Source: Salinarchaeum laminariae (GTDB taxonomy: Archaea > Halobacteriota > Halobacteria > Halobacteriales > Salinarchaeaceae). From it: a stretch of 64,000 bases of DNA. The stretch is from NCBI RefSeq assembly GCF_023204835.1, contig NZ_CP096270.1:1674001-1738000 (forward strand), in the 5' to 3' direction. Position numbers and translations under genes: made by a program. Below the pieces are notes generated by a model, which did not search any database, was not told the DNA's origin, and saw nothing but the letters and a program-made list of their open reading frames with translations. Below are positions 49,743-57,718 of this stretch, in pieces; positions within the stretch are counted from its first letter, which is position 1, and each line of letters starts with the position of its first letter.

Positions 49743-50489
49743 GTGCACGTACTCCTGGTGCGGGACGACCGAGAGTACCTCCTCGCACCGGGGGAGCGAC
49801 TCGAGACGGATCTCGGCGTCCTCGAGGTCCCCGAGAACCCCGAGAGCGGCGAGACTCTCGAGACGCACATCGGCGAGGCGTTCACAGTCCGCCGACCGCG
49901 TCTCCCCGACTTCTTCGATCACTTCGACCGCACGGGCGCTCCGATGATGCCCCGTGACGCCGGGCTCGTGCTCGGCGAAACCGGTGCGGGGTCGGGCGAT
50001 CGCGTGCTCGACGCTGGCACCGGAACGGGCGTCCTCGCGGCCTATCTCGCCAACGCCGGCGCGGACGTGCTGAGCTACGAACGCGATCCGGAGTTCGCCG
50101 AGAACGCTCGCGAGAACTTCGAGCGTGCGGACCTCGCGGATCACGTCGAGGTCAGGACTGGCGACCTTACCGAGGAGATCGACGAGCTGATCGCCGACGA
50201 TGCTGACGACGACACTCAGCCATTCGACGTCCTCACGCTCGACACCGAGGACGCACCTTCCGTCGTCGAGCGCGCGCCGGACCTGCTCGTCGACGGCGGC
50301 GCGCTCGCGGTCTACTCTCCATTCGTCGAAGCGACGCGTGACGTCGTCGGGGCAGCCCGGGAGGCAGGCCTTCGGGATATTCACGCTCGCGAGACGATTC
50401 AGCGGGATCTCGACGTCGACGACCGCGGTACCCGTCCATCGACGCGTGGCGTCGGCCACACTGGATATCTGGTTTTCGCGCGGCGGTAG
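49743..50489 (+). CDS. trmI: tRNA (adenine-58/57-N1) methyltransferase TrmI-like, 248 aa
   Basis: After the N-terminal strand-rich domain (about 1-65), the SAM site is RVLDAGTGTGVLAAYLANAG (about 93-112), then VLSYERDPEFAENARENFER and the catalytic-loop region FDVLTLDTEDAPSVVERAP. Archaeal TrmI methylates A57/A58 in the tRNA T-loop, stabilising it. Starts with GTG two bases after the NAC stop. Confidence 0.85.
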   Translation: MHVLLVRDDREYLLAPGERLETDLGVLEVPENPESGETLETHIGEAFTVRRPRLPDFFDHFDRTGAPMMPRDAGLVLGETGAGSGDRVLDAGTGTGVLAAYLANAGADVLSYERDPEFAENARENFERADLADHVEVRTGDLTEEIDELIADDADDDTQPFDVLTLDTEDAPSVVERAPDLLVDGGALAVYSPFVEATRDVVGAAREAGLRDIHARETIQRDLDVDDRGTRPSTRGVGHTGYLVFARR

Positions 50490-50591
50490 TGCGGTGCTGT
50501 TGAAGCACGCATCCGCGAACGAGCGAAGCGAGTGAGCGGTTCTCTGCGTCGAGCACTGCACCCGCGCCGAAGGAGCGAAGCGACCGAGGCG

Positions 50592-50696
50592 CGGCCTTTT
50601 TTGGCGGAGATTTTGTGCGCGAGTGGTTCCCACAGCGAGCCGACGGCTTCGCCGTCGGCGAGCGAGGAAACCCGAGCGCAAAAAAGGTCCTTGTTA
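50592..50696 (-). repeat. Terminator-like repeat, left-facing copy
   Basis: CGGCCTTTTTTGGCGGAGA at 50592 onwards and AAAAAAGGTCCTTGTTA at 50680-50696 are the reverse complement of the end words at 49074-49165. It includes the TAA of the PAN gene. The middle is a longer stem-loop containing GCCGACGGC-TTC-GCCGTCGGC. Confidence 0.75.
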
Positions 50697-51929
50697 GTAG
50701 GCGTAATCCGCGTAGCCGTCAGACGTGATGGCGTCGGTCGTCGAGGACTCCTCGAGTTTCTTCAGCGCCTCGCGGAAGTCCTGCTCCTCGACCACGGTGC
50801 GGTCGTCGCGGATCGCGAACATCCCGGCCTCCGTGGTGAGGCTGTTGATGTCGGCGCCGGAGAACCCCTCCGTCTCACGGGCGAGCGTCGCGAAGTCGAC
50901 GTCGTCGGCGACGTTCATGTCGCGGGTGTGGATCTGCAGGATCTTCTCGCGGCCCTCGGCCTCGGGCTCGGGGACCTCGATGAGTCGGTCGAAGCGGCCG
51001 GGGCGAAGGATCGCGCGATCGAGCATGTCGAAGCGGTTGGTCGCGGCCATGATACGGATCTCACCGCGCTCCTCGAACCCGTCCATTTCCGAGAGGAGCT
51101 GCATCATCGTTCGCTGAACCTCGGCGTCGCCGGAGGTCTTGGACTCCGTCCGTTTGGCGGCGATCGCGTCGATTTCGTCGATGAAGATGACGGCTGGCTC
51201 GCGCTCGGAGGCGAGTTCGAAGAGGTCGCGGACGAGCCGGGAGCCCTCGCCGATGAACTTCCGGACGAGCTCCGAGCCGGCCATCTTGATGAACGTCGCG
51301 TCGGTCTCGTTGGCGACGGCCTTGGCGAGCATCGTCTTCCCCGTACCCGGCGGGCCGTGGAGCAACACGCCGCTCGGCGGCTCGATGCCGACCTCGTCGA
51401 ACTGCTCGGGGGATTCGAGGGGCTGCTCGACGGCCTCGCGGACCTCGAGCACCTGTTCGTCGATCCCGCCGATGTCGGCGTAGGAGACGGTGGGAGAGGC
51501 GTCGACCTCCATCGCCTGGGCGCGAGCGTCTGTCTCCTGATTGAGGACTGTCTTGACGGTGAAGGAGTCGTTGACGGCGACGCGGTCGCCAGCTTCGATC
51601 CGCTCACCCATGCGTTCGGAGACCTCGGTGAGGACCTCCTGGTTGTTGCCGTGCTGTTTGACGATCGCTTCGCCGTCGTCGACTTCTTCGACGGTTGCGA
51701 CGTACAGTGAGGTGGTCTTGAGCGTCTCGTTCTCGCGTTCGAGTCGATCGGCCTCCTCCCGGAGCTCGCGCCGGCGCTCGTCGGCGCTCTCGAGTTGCTC
51801 GCGGAGCTGGCGATGTACTTCGAGAATGTCGACGTAGTGATCGCGGAGGGCACTCAACCGCTCGTCGTCGTCCATCTCCGGATCGAGTTCCAGCCGCGGC
51901 CGGTCCGGAAGCGAGGGACTGTGCGACAT
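50694..51929 (-). CDS. pan: Proteasome-activating nucleotidase PAN, 411 aa
   Basis: AAA+ ATPase that unfolds substrates for the 20S proteasome. An N-terminal coiled coil (about 40-75) precedes the OB domain, then Walker A GPPGTGKT (about 195), Walker B VIFIDEIDAI and the second region of homology MAATNRFDMLDRAILRPGRFDR. The chain ends DGYADYAY: tyrosine is last rather than second last, so the classical HbYX docking tail is altered. Haloarchaea usually carry two PANs. Confidence 0.95.
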   Translation of the reverse strand: MSHSPSLPDRPRLELDPEMDDDERLSALRDHYVDILEVHRQLREQLESADERRRELREEADRLERENETLKTTSLYVATVEEVDDGEAIVKQHGNNQEVLTEVSERMGERIEAGDRVAVNDSFTVKTVLNQETDARAQAMEVDASPTVSYADIGGIDEQVLEVREAVEQPLESPEQFDEVGIEPPSGVLLHGPPGTGKTMLAKAVANETDATFIKMAGSELVRKFIGEGSRLVRDLFELASEREPAVIFIDEIDAIAAKRTESKTSGDAEVQRTMMQLLSEMDGFEERGEIRIMAATNRFDMLDRAILRPGRFDRLIEVPEPEAEGREKILQIHTRDMNVADDVDFATLARETEGFSGADINSLTTEAGMFAIRDDRTVVEEQDFREALKKLEESSTTDAITSDGYADYAY

Positions 51930-52109
51930 CAGTTATCTTCGATAGCAGGGCGTTGTAGAAGTGCCTTTTGGGTCCGGTGATTGTCGCGGGTGCCCGTTCC
52001 GTCGGACGCACGGCGAACGATCGGCTGACGGAGAGGGATTCTGGCGACGATAGTTCCTGGCCGATCGTGGGCGGACGGTGGCGGCCGCAGCCGCTCGGCC
52101 GGTCGTCGT

Positions 52110-53921
52110 TTAGAGCGTCTTTGCCACGTCGTCCAGGCGCTCGTCGTACTCCGCAATCGCGGCCTCGACGGCTTCGCCGGACTCGACGTCGACCCCGACT
52201 ACGTCGAGCAGCTCGGGCGGGTAGCCGCGACCGCCTCGCGAGAGGAACTCGAGGTACTGATCGGTCGCGTCGCCGGGCGTTCCGGTCGCGTCGTCGTACT
52301 CCTCGGCGATGTCCCGCGCGATCGCGACCGCCGCGGAGATCCCGGTCGCGTACTGGTAGACGTAGAAGGCCCAGTAGAAGTGGGGAATGCGCATCCACTC
52401 GCGGGCGATCCGGTCGTCGACGACCGCCGGGTCGTAGTAGTCGGCCTTGAGATCGCCGTAGAGCTCGTCGAGGCGGTCGGGCGTGAGCGACTCGCCGTTC
52501 TCGACGAGACGGTGGGTCTCCTGTTCGAAGTGGGCGAACATCGTCTGGCGGAACAGCGTCGAGCGGAACCGTTCGAGATACTCCTCGAGTACGCGCTGGC
52601 GGAACGCCTCATCGTCCACGGTGTCGAGCAGATGTCTCGTCAGGAGCGTCTCGTTGACCGTCGATGCGACCTCAGCGACGAAGATATCGTAGTCGCTGTA
52701 GACGTAGGGCTGGGCGTCGTTCGTCAGCTCGGAGTGCATCGAGTGGCCCAGCTCGTGGGCGAGGGTGAACATCGAGGAGACGTCGTCCTGGTAGTTCATC
52801 AGGACGAACGGCTGCGTGTCGTAGGTCCCAGCGGAGTAGGCGCCAGAGCGCTTCCCTTCGTTCTCGTAGACGTCGACCCAGCCGCCTTCGAGACCGGCCG
52901 CGACGCGATCTCGATACTCGTCGCCGAGCGGTTCGACGGCGGCGAGCACGTGGTCGGTCGCGTCCGCCCAGGTGACCTCCGGCTCTGCTTCACCGGTCAT
53001 CGACGCGTAGAGGTCCCACATCTGGAGCTCGTCGACCTCGAGGGCGTCGCGTTTGAGCTCCGCGTGGCGGTGAAGCACGTCGAGATTGTCCTCGACGGTC
53101 TCGACGAGCGCGTCGTAGACCGAGACGGGGACGTTCGAGCCGTCGAGGGCTGCCTTGCGAGCGGTGTCGTAGTTCCGCGCCTCTGCGAGACGGACGTTGG
53201 CGGTGACGCTGCTCTCGTAGCTGGCACCGACGGTGTTCCGGACGGTCTCCCACTCGTCGTAGTACGCCTCGTGGACGGTCTGGCGGAACTCGCGATCCGG
53301 CCGTTTCAGGAGATTCGTCAGGTTCGCCTGCGAGATCTCGACGGGCTCGCCGTCGGGATCCTCGACCGTCGGGAAGGTCAGATCGGCGTTCGCCAGCAGC
53401 TGGTAGATGTCTCCGGGCGAGCCGGTAACCTCCGAGAGATCTGCGAGCAGCTCCTCGACCTCTGGCGATCGCGTGTGAGGTTTCATCCGCAGAACGTCTT
53501 CGAGGTGGAACTCGTAGTGGTCGAGGCCGGGCTCCTCGGCGAGCAATCCGTCGAGGTCGTCGCGATCCCACTGCTGAATGGCGGGCTCGAGGAAGCTGGC
53601 CGCGCTCTTGGCTTCGGCCGAGAGCGTCTGTGCGCGGCCTTTCATCGCCTGATACTCCTGATCGCGGGTGTCCTCGTCGCTGCGCAGTCGCGCGTACGTG
53701 ACGACCTGCGAGACGGTCCGCATCGTGTCGTCGCGGAGCTCTAGAAGTTCGAGCAGCGCGCCCGCGTCGCTGACGTCGGACTCGTCGTGTTCGTCGAGCG
53801 TCGCGACGGCGTCCTGGGCGTCCTCGAAGGCGGCCTCCCAGTCGTCGTCGCTGGCGTAGATGGATTCGAGATTCCAGGTGTCGGCGTCGTCGAGATCGGA
53901 CCGATCGGGAACGGAAGCCAT
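52110..53921 (-). CDS. pepF: Oligoendopeptidase F (M3 family), 603 aa
   Basis: Zinc motif LAHELGHSMHSEL (about 385-397) with the further Glu in FVAEVASTVNETLL. The start MASVPDRSDLDDADTWNLES is the normal PepF opening (the W-x-L-x2-I-Y element follows as WNLESIYASDDDW). The frame is open far beyond 53921, but that part is a shadow of the histidine kinase gene. PepF degrades medium peptides, downstream of the proteasome encoded next door. Confidence 0.92.
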   Translation of the reverse strand: MASVPDRSDLDDADTWNLESIYASDDDWEAAFEDAQDAVATLDEHDESDVSDAGALLELLELRDDTMRTVSQVVTYARLRSDEDTRDQEYQAMKGRAQTLSAEAKSAASFLEPAIQQWDRDDLDGLLAEEPGLDHYEFHLEDVLRMKPHTRSPEVEELLADLSEVTGSPGDIYQLLANADLTFPTVEDPDGEPVEISQANLTNLLKRPDREFRQTVHEAYYDEWETVRNTVGASYESSVTANVRLAEARNYDTARKAALDGSNVPVSVYDALVETVEDNLDVLHRHAELKRDALEVDELQMWDLYASMTGEAEPEVTWADATDHVLAAVEPLGDEYRDRVAAGLEGGWVDVYENEGKRSGAYSAGTYDTQPFVLMNYQDDVSSMFTLAHELGHSMHSELTNDAQPYVYSDYDIFVAEVASTVNETLLTRHLLDTVDDEAFRQRVLEEYLERFRSTLFRQTMFAHFEQETHRLVENGESLTPDRLDELYGDLKADYYDPAVVDDRIAREWMRIPHFYWAFYVYQYATGISAAVAIARDIAEEYDDATGTPGDATDQYLEFLSRGGRGYPPELLDVVGVDVESGEAVEAAIAEYDERLDDVAKTL

Positions 53922-54011
53922 AGTTTCGGGAGAGTCCCCGAGCGCCGAAAACCTTCCGCAGCCCCACAGTGCTCCCCACGCACTGTTCCAGACGATATAT
54001 TCGGCGATAGC

Positions 54012-54019
54012 GCTTATAC
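54012..54019 (+). promoter_or_regulatory. TATA box of the histidine kinase gene
   Basis: GCTTATACC, centred about 29 bp before ATG 54045, giving a nearly leaderless message. The 123-bp gap also contains the leftward pepF promoter. Confidence 0.45.
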
Positions 54020-54044
54020 CGGGCCGTCCGTTACGGATCCCAAG

Positions 54045-56060
54045 ATGTCGTTCGGCCGACGCTACGTCGCTGGGGTGCCGGAAGTGATCGTGGTTGGGAG
54101 CGGCGACGGGCCACGACACCTCGAGCAGCTGTTGTCGAACTCTCTCGAGGAGTACTCGGTGACGGCAGTGGACTCGGTCGCCGCTGCACTGACGGCTCTC
54201 GAAGAGGCCACCAGTTGCCTCGTCCTGACGCCAGAGTGTACGGACGACAGGGACGACCTCACCGACGCACTCGCCGACAGGGATCGTGCGCCTCCCGTCG
54301 TGCTCGTCCCGAATCGGATCGACGAGTCCGTTGCACTCGCGACGACCGAGGGCGTCGCGGCGATCGTCCCGCCGGGTTACCACGACGAACTTCCAGAAGT
54401 CGTGGCGAAGGAGGCCGAGGCGTACCTCGAACGGCTGGGGGACGACCTCCAGCTCCGGGCCGTCGAGACGCTGTTCGACGCCATCGAGGACGTGTTTCAG
54501 ATCAAGGACGCCGACGGGCGATACCTGCGGTTGTTGAGCAACCGAGAGTGGCCCTCCGAGTCGGAGGTGCTCGGTCGAACCGATCGGGTGCTCCACGACG
54601 ACCAGTTCGGCCTCAACGAGTCGTACTTCGCGGAGGATCGGTCGGTGCTCGAAAGCGGCGAGCCAATCCTCGGTGATATTACCGGCTACGGTGATGGGCC
54701 ACTGTTCTGGATCGAGACGACCAAGGTACCACTCCAAGACGACGACGGGGAGATCCGCGGTCTCGTCGGGCACGTTCGGGACGTCTCCGAGCGCATGGAA
54801 CAACGCCAGGCGCTCGAGCAACAGAACCAGCGACTGGATCGGTTCGCCAGCTACGTCTCCCACGACCTCCAGAACCCACTCTCGATCGCGACTGGCTACC
54901 TCGATCTCGCACGCGAGGGCGACGACGCGGCGCTCGACACCGTCGAGGACTCGATCGATCGGATGCAACAGCTCGTCGACGACATCGCAATTCTCGCCCG
55001 CGGGGACGAGCAGACGCTCCACGCGGGGCCGGAGGGGACCCTCGTCGCGATCCAGCAGCGGATCGTCGAGATCGCCCGGAACGTCTGGTCTGTGCTCTCG
55101 ACCGATGCGGCGACGCTGGAGATCGATCTTCCGGAGTCGACCGTCGTCTATGCCGGCGAGCAGGAGTTCCGATCGATGCTCGAGAACCTCCTCAAGAACG
55201 CGATCGACCACGGCGGCGAGGACGTGACGGTCCGGATCGGCGCGACCAGCGACGGGTTCTACGTCGAGGACGACGGCCCAGGCGTTCCTGCCGAGGAGCG
55301 CGACCAGATCTTCGAGCAGGGGTACTCGACGGCGAACGGTGGCACCGGCACCGGACTCGCGATCGTGTCGACTGTCGCAGCCGGGTACGACTGGACGATC
55401 GAGGTGACGGAGGGCAACACCGGCGGCGCCCGCTTCGAGCTCGGGAACTGCTTGCTCGTCACCGATCTCGACGTGCCACAGACCTCTGGCGAGCCCGTCG
55501 CGATCACCGATTCGACTGACGTCGGTGAGCCGGGAACCACCGGGAGCGCCACATACGACGAGGAATCCGACGCGTGGACGCTCTCCGGCTCTGGCGAAGA
55601 CATCTGGGGGCGTGAGAACGACTTCCACTTCGCCTCCGCGACGCTCTCGGGCGACTGTCGACTCGAAGCCCGCCTCACAGACATGGTGAATGCCAACGAG
55701 TTCAGCAAAGCTGGAATCATGCTCCGCGGCGACCTCGAGGAGGACAGCCGCCACGGCTACGTCGGTCTCAACCGGGAGCAGATCGAGGTGCTCTGGTGTA
55801 CCGAGGCGGCCGAACCGACGACGAGCCAGCATCTCGGGGACGACGACCAGAGTTACCAGTGGCTCCGGATCGACCGCGGCGGCGATGTCCTCACGCTCTC
55901 GATCTCGGCCGACGGACGGGAGTGGTTCCCGATCGACCAGCGATCGATTCCGTTCGAGGATCCGATTCACGCCGGTCTCGCCGTCTGTAGTGCGGTTCAC
56001 CGCGAGACTACACAGGCCACGTTCGAGGGGGTTTCACTGCAGCGCTTCGACGGCACCTGA
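54045..56060 (+). CDS. Histidine kinase with pseudo-receiver, PAS and C-terminal jelly-roll domain, 671 aa
   Basis: Order: a receiver-like domain (about 10-125) lacking the phosphate-accepting Asp (CLVLTPECTDD in its place), a PAS sensor (about 135-255), HisKA with H273 in SYVSHDLQNPLSI, and an ATPase domain with LLKNAIDHGG, DDGPGVP and GTGTGLAIV. After about residue 480 an unexpected 190-residue beta-sandwich follows (TLSGSGEDIWGRENDFHFAS ... RLTDMVNANEFSKAGIMLRG ... FEGVSLQRF), like the DUF1349/LamG-type jelly roll normally found on extracellular glycan-binding proteins. No membrane segment is visible, so the whole protein seems cytoplasmic. No response regulator is adjacent. Confidence 0.82.
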   Translation: MSFGRRYVAGVPEVIVVGSGDGPRHLEQLLSNSLEEYSVTAVDSVAAALTALEEATSCLVLTPECTDDRDDLTDALADRDRAPPVVLVPNRIDESVALATTEGVAAIVPPGYHDELPEVVAKEAEAYLERLGDDLQLRAVETLFDAIEDVFQIKDADGRYLRLLSNREWPSESEVLGRTDRVLHDDQFGLNESYFAEDRSVLESGEPILGDITGYGDGPLFWIETTKVPLQDDDGEIRGLVGHVRDVSERMEQRQALEQQNQRLDRFASYVSHDLQNPLSIATGYLDLAREGDDAALDTVEDSIDRMQQLVDDIAILARGDEQTLHAGPEGTLVAIQQRIVEIARNVWSVLSTDAATLEIDLPESTVVYAGEQEFRSMLENLLKNAIDHGGEDVTVRIGATSDGFYVEDDGPGVPAEERDQIFEQGYSTANGGTGTGLAIVSTVAAGYDWTIEVTEGNTGGARFELGNCLLVTDLDVPQTSGEPVAITDSTDVGEPGTTGSATYDEESDAWTLSGSGEDIWGRENDFHFASATLSGDCRLEARLTDMVNANEFSKAGIMLRGDLEEDSRHGYVGLNREQIEVLWCTEAAEPTTSQHLGDDDQSYQWLRIDRGGDVLTLSISADGREWFPIDQRSIPFEDPIHAGLAVCSAVHRETTQATFEGVSLQRFDGT

Positions 56061-56125
56061 GGCTCGGAGCGGATCTCTGACTACGACGTGCAACGTGCTC
56101 GAGAAGTGAGCGACCGGAAAACGTA

Positions 56126-56144
56126 CGTCGGCCGAGATTTGAAC
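56126..56144. repeat. Duplicated 19-bp fragment of the tRNA-Gly 3' end
   Basis: CGTCGGCCGAGATTTGAAC is identical to 56280-56298 within tRNA-Gly. TTTGAACC (56138-56145) and GGTTCAAA (56199-56206) form an inverted repeat around a palindrome, GGAGCAGGAC-G-GTCCTGCTCC (56146-56166). This looks like an old attachment site with remnant DNA between the copies. Confidence 0.55.
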
Positions 56145-56277
56145 CGGAGCAGGACGGTCCTGCTCCTCTCTTCGGTCGTTCGCGGGCTGCTACCTACAGG
56201 TTCAAACTCCGCGTTGTGCATTCCTCCGTACGGCCGCACTCGTCGCTACGCTCCTCGTGCGTCGAGTACGATAGAAG

Positions 56278-56348
56278 TGCGTCGGCCGAGATTTGAACTC
56301 GGGTTGCGACCGTGGCAGGGTCACGTGATACCACTACACTACCGACGC
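56278..56348 (-). tRNA. tRNA-Gly (anticodon GCC), 71 nt
   Basis: Minus strand: acceptor GCGTCGG/CCGACGC with discriminator A, anticodon arm TGACC-CTGCCAC-GGTCG (U33, anticodon GCC) and T-arm CCGAG-TTCAAAT-CTCGG. All stems pair. CCA is not encoded. Confidence 0.93.
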
Positions 56349-56454
56349 CTTCGCGTCTTGTTTTTCATCGGAGTGCCGTATAAGCGTTGCGGAACGGGGG
56401 AGGGCGTGGGGGACGGTCACGAATCGTGCAGGCCGATCGCGACGATTTCCTGCC

Positions 56455-57654
56455 TCAGTCCCGTTCCTCGCCGAAACCGACCAGTTCGGCGTCCGTTCGT
56501 GCTCGTTCGGCGGCAGCGTCGACGTCGAACTCACGGACGACCTCACCGTCGCGAACGAGCGGTTCGAGGAGTGGCTCGGCGTTGCCGGGGACCGAACGGA
56601 TCGTCTCGTCGGCACCTGCTCCGCCGTCAGTTCTTCCGCCGTCAGCGAGCGCGACGTGGTGGCCACCGTCCTTCGTCCGGTAGACCCGCTTCCGGCCGGG
56701 CAGCTTCCCCCGCTTGGAGATCGGCTCGCCGTCGACCTCGACGATGTCCAGTGCAAAGTCCGTGGGATCGGCGTTCGTCACGTAGCTCCCGATCCCGAAC
56801 CCATCGACGACGTCCCGGAGCTTCAGGATGGCCTCGCGATCGATTCCGCCGCTGACGAAGATGCCGACGTCCTCGTGGCCCTGGGCGTCCAGCTCCCAGC
56901 GCACTTCCCGCACGATGTGCCGGAAATCGCCGCGACGGGAGCCCGTCGTGTCGATTCGCACGGAGTCGAGCGCGTCCCCGAGCGTCGCAGCGGCCTCGCG
57001 AGCCTCGACTGTCTCGTCGTAGAAGGTGTCCACGAGCGCGACCCGCGGAACGTCCGGGCCGACGCCGTCGTCGAAGGCTCGCCAGCCGTTCGCCTGGTTC
57101 CCCTCGCCGAAACACAGCAGTAGTGCGTGGGGCATCGTCCCACCTGCTTCCTTGCCGATCATCTCGCCCGCGGCGACGTTCGAGATACCGTCGAGACCGC
57201 CGACCAGCGCTGCCCGTTCCAGCATCGGCGCGATTGCGGGATGGAGATGCCGCGAACCGAATGAGAGTACGAGTGAGTCCGGCGCGGCGAGAGTGGCCGT
57301 GAGCGCTCTCGTCGCGAACGCACTCGCCTGCGATAGGAGCCCGAGCAGCGCCGTTTCATAGCGAGCGAACGCTCGGTACCGACCTTCAATCTGGAGGACG
57401 GGGCCGCCGTCGAAACACTGGCCCGTTCGAAGCGCGTCGACGTCGACGGGGAGCCCCTCGAACAGGGCCGCGGCGTCAGAGCAGCCGGCGAGCACCTCGA
57501 ACGCGCCGGTTGGGAACTGGTCGGCAGTCACCTCGGCAACGACCGTCGGGTCCCGGTCTGCGGCGTCGAGCGCCTCCTCGGTTCGCAGGAAGTAGGCGTC
57601 GGTCGACCGTCCGTCGCGAATCGCCTGCTCGTCGAGGAGGTCCATCGTTGTCAT
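56455..57654 (-). CDS. Nicotinate phosphoribosyltransferase, 399 aa
   Basis: Makes nicotinate mononucleotide in NAD salvage. Recognisable blocks are LLGLLSQASAFATRAL, the FGSRHLHP region (family FGxRR), the middle VALVDTFYDETVEAREAA with the VDT element, the phosphate-binding VGIFVSGGIDREAILKLRDV and DGFGIGSYVTN. A GTG two codons upstream (57660) is an alternative start. A nicotinamidase-like gene lies 2 kb away, on the other side of a surface-protein gene. Confidence 0.9.
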   Translation of the reverse strand: MTTMDLLDEQAIRDGRSTDAYFLRTEEALDAADRDPTVVAEVTADQFPTGAFEVLAGCSDAAALFEGLPVDVDALRTGQCFDGGPVLQIEGRYRAFARYETALLGLLSQASAFATRALTATLAAPDSLVLSFGSRHLHPAIAPMLERAALVGGLDGISNVAAGEMIGKEAGGTMPHALLLCFGEGNQANGWRAFDDGVGPDVPRVALVDTFYDETVEAREAAATLGDALDSVRIDTTGSRRGDFRHIVREVRWELDAQGHEDVGIFVSGGIDREAILKLRDVVDGFGIGSYVTNADPTDFALDIVEVDGEPISKRGKLPGRKRVYRTKDGGHHVALADGGRTDGGAGADETIRSVPGNAEPLLEPLVRDGEVVREFDVDAAAERARTDAELVGFGEERD

Positions 57655-57718
57655 GCTCACTCCTTTGGATGCCGTGGCGAAAAAGCCCCGGCGCCCTCCC
57701 AGTGGCCCCGAACCGCTC

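Noticed and set aside
53922-56000. Very long leftward frame joined to pepF (1296 codons in total)
   Set aside because: The part beyond 53921 is Arg/Val/Leu-rich and is the antisense shadow of the histidine kinase; PepF has its normal start at 53921.
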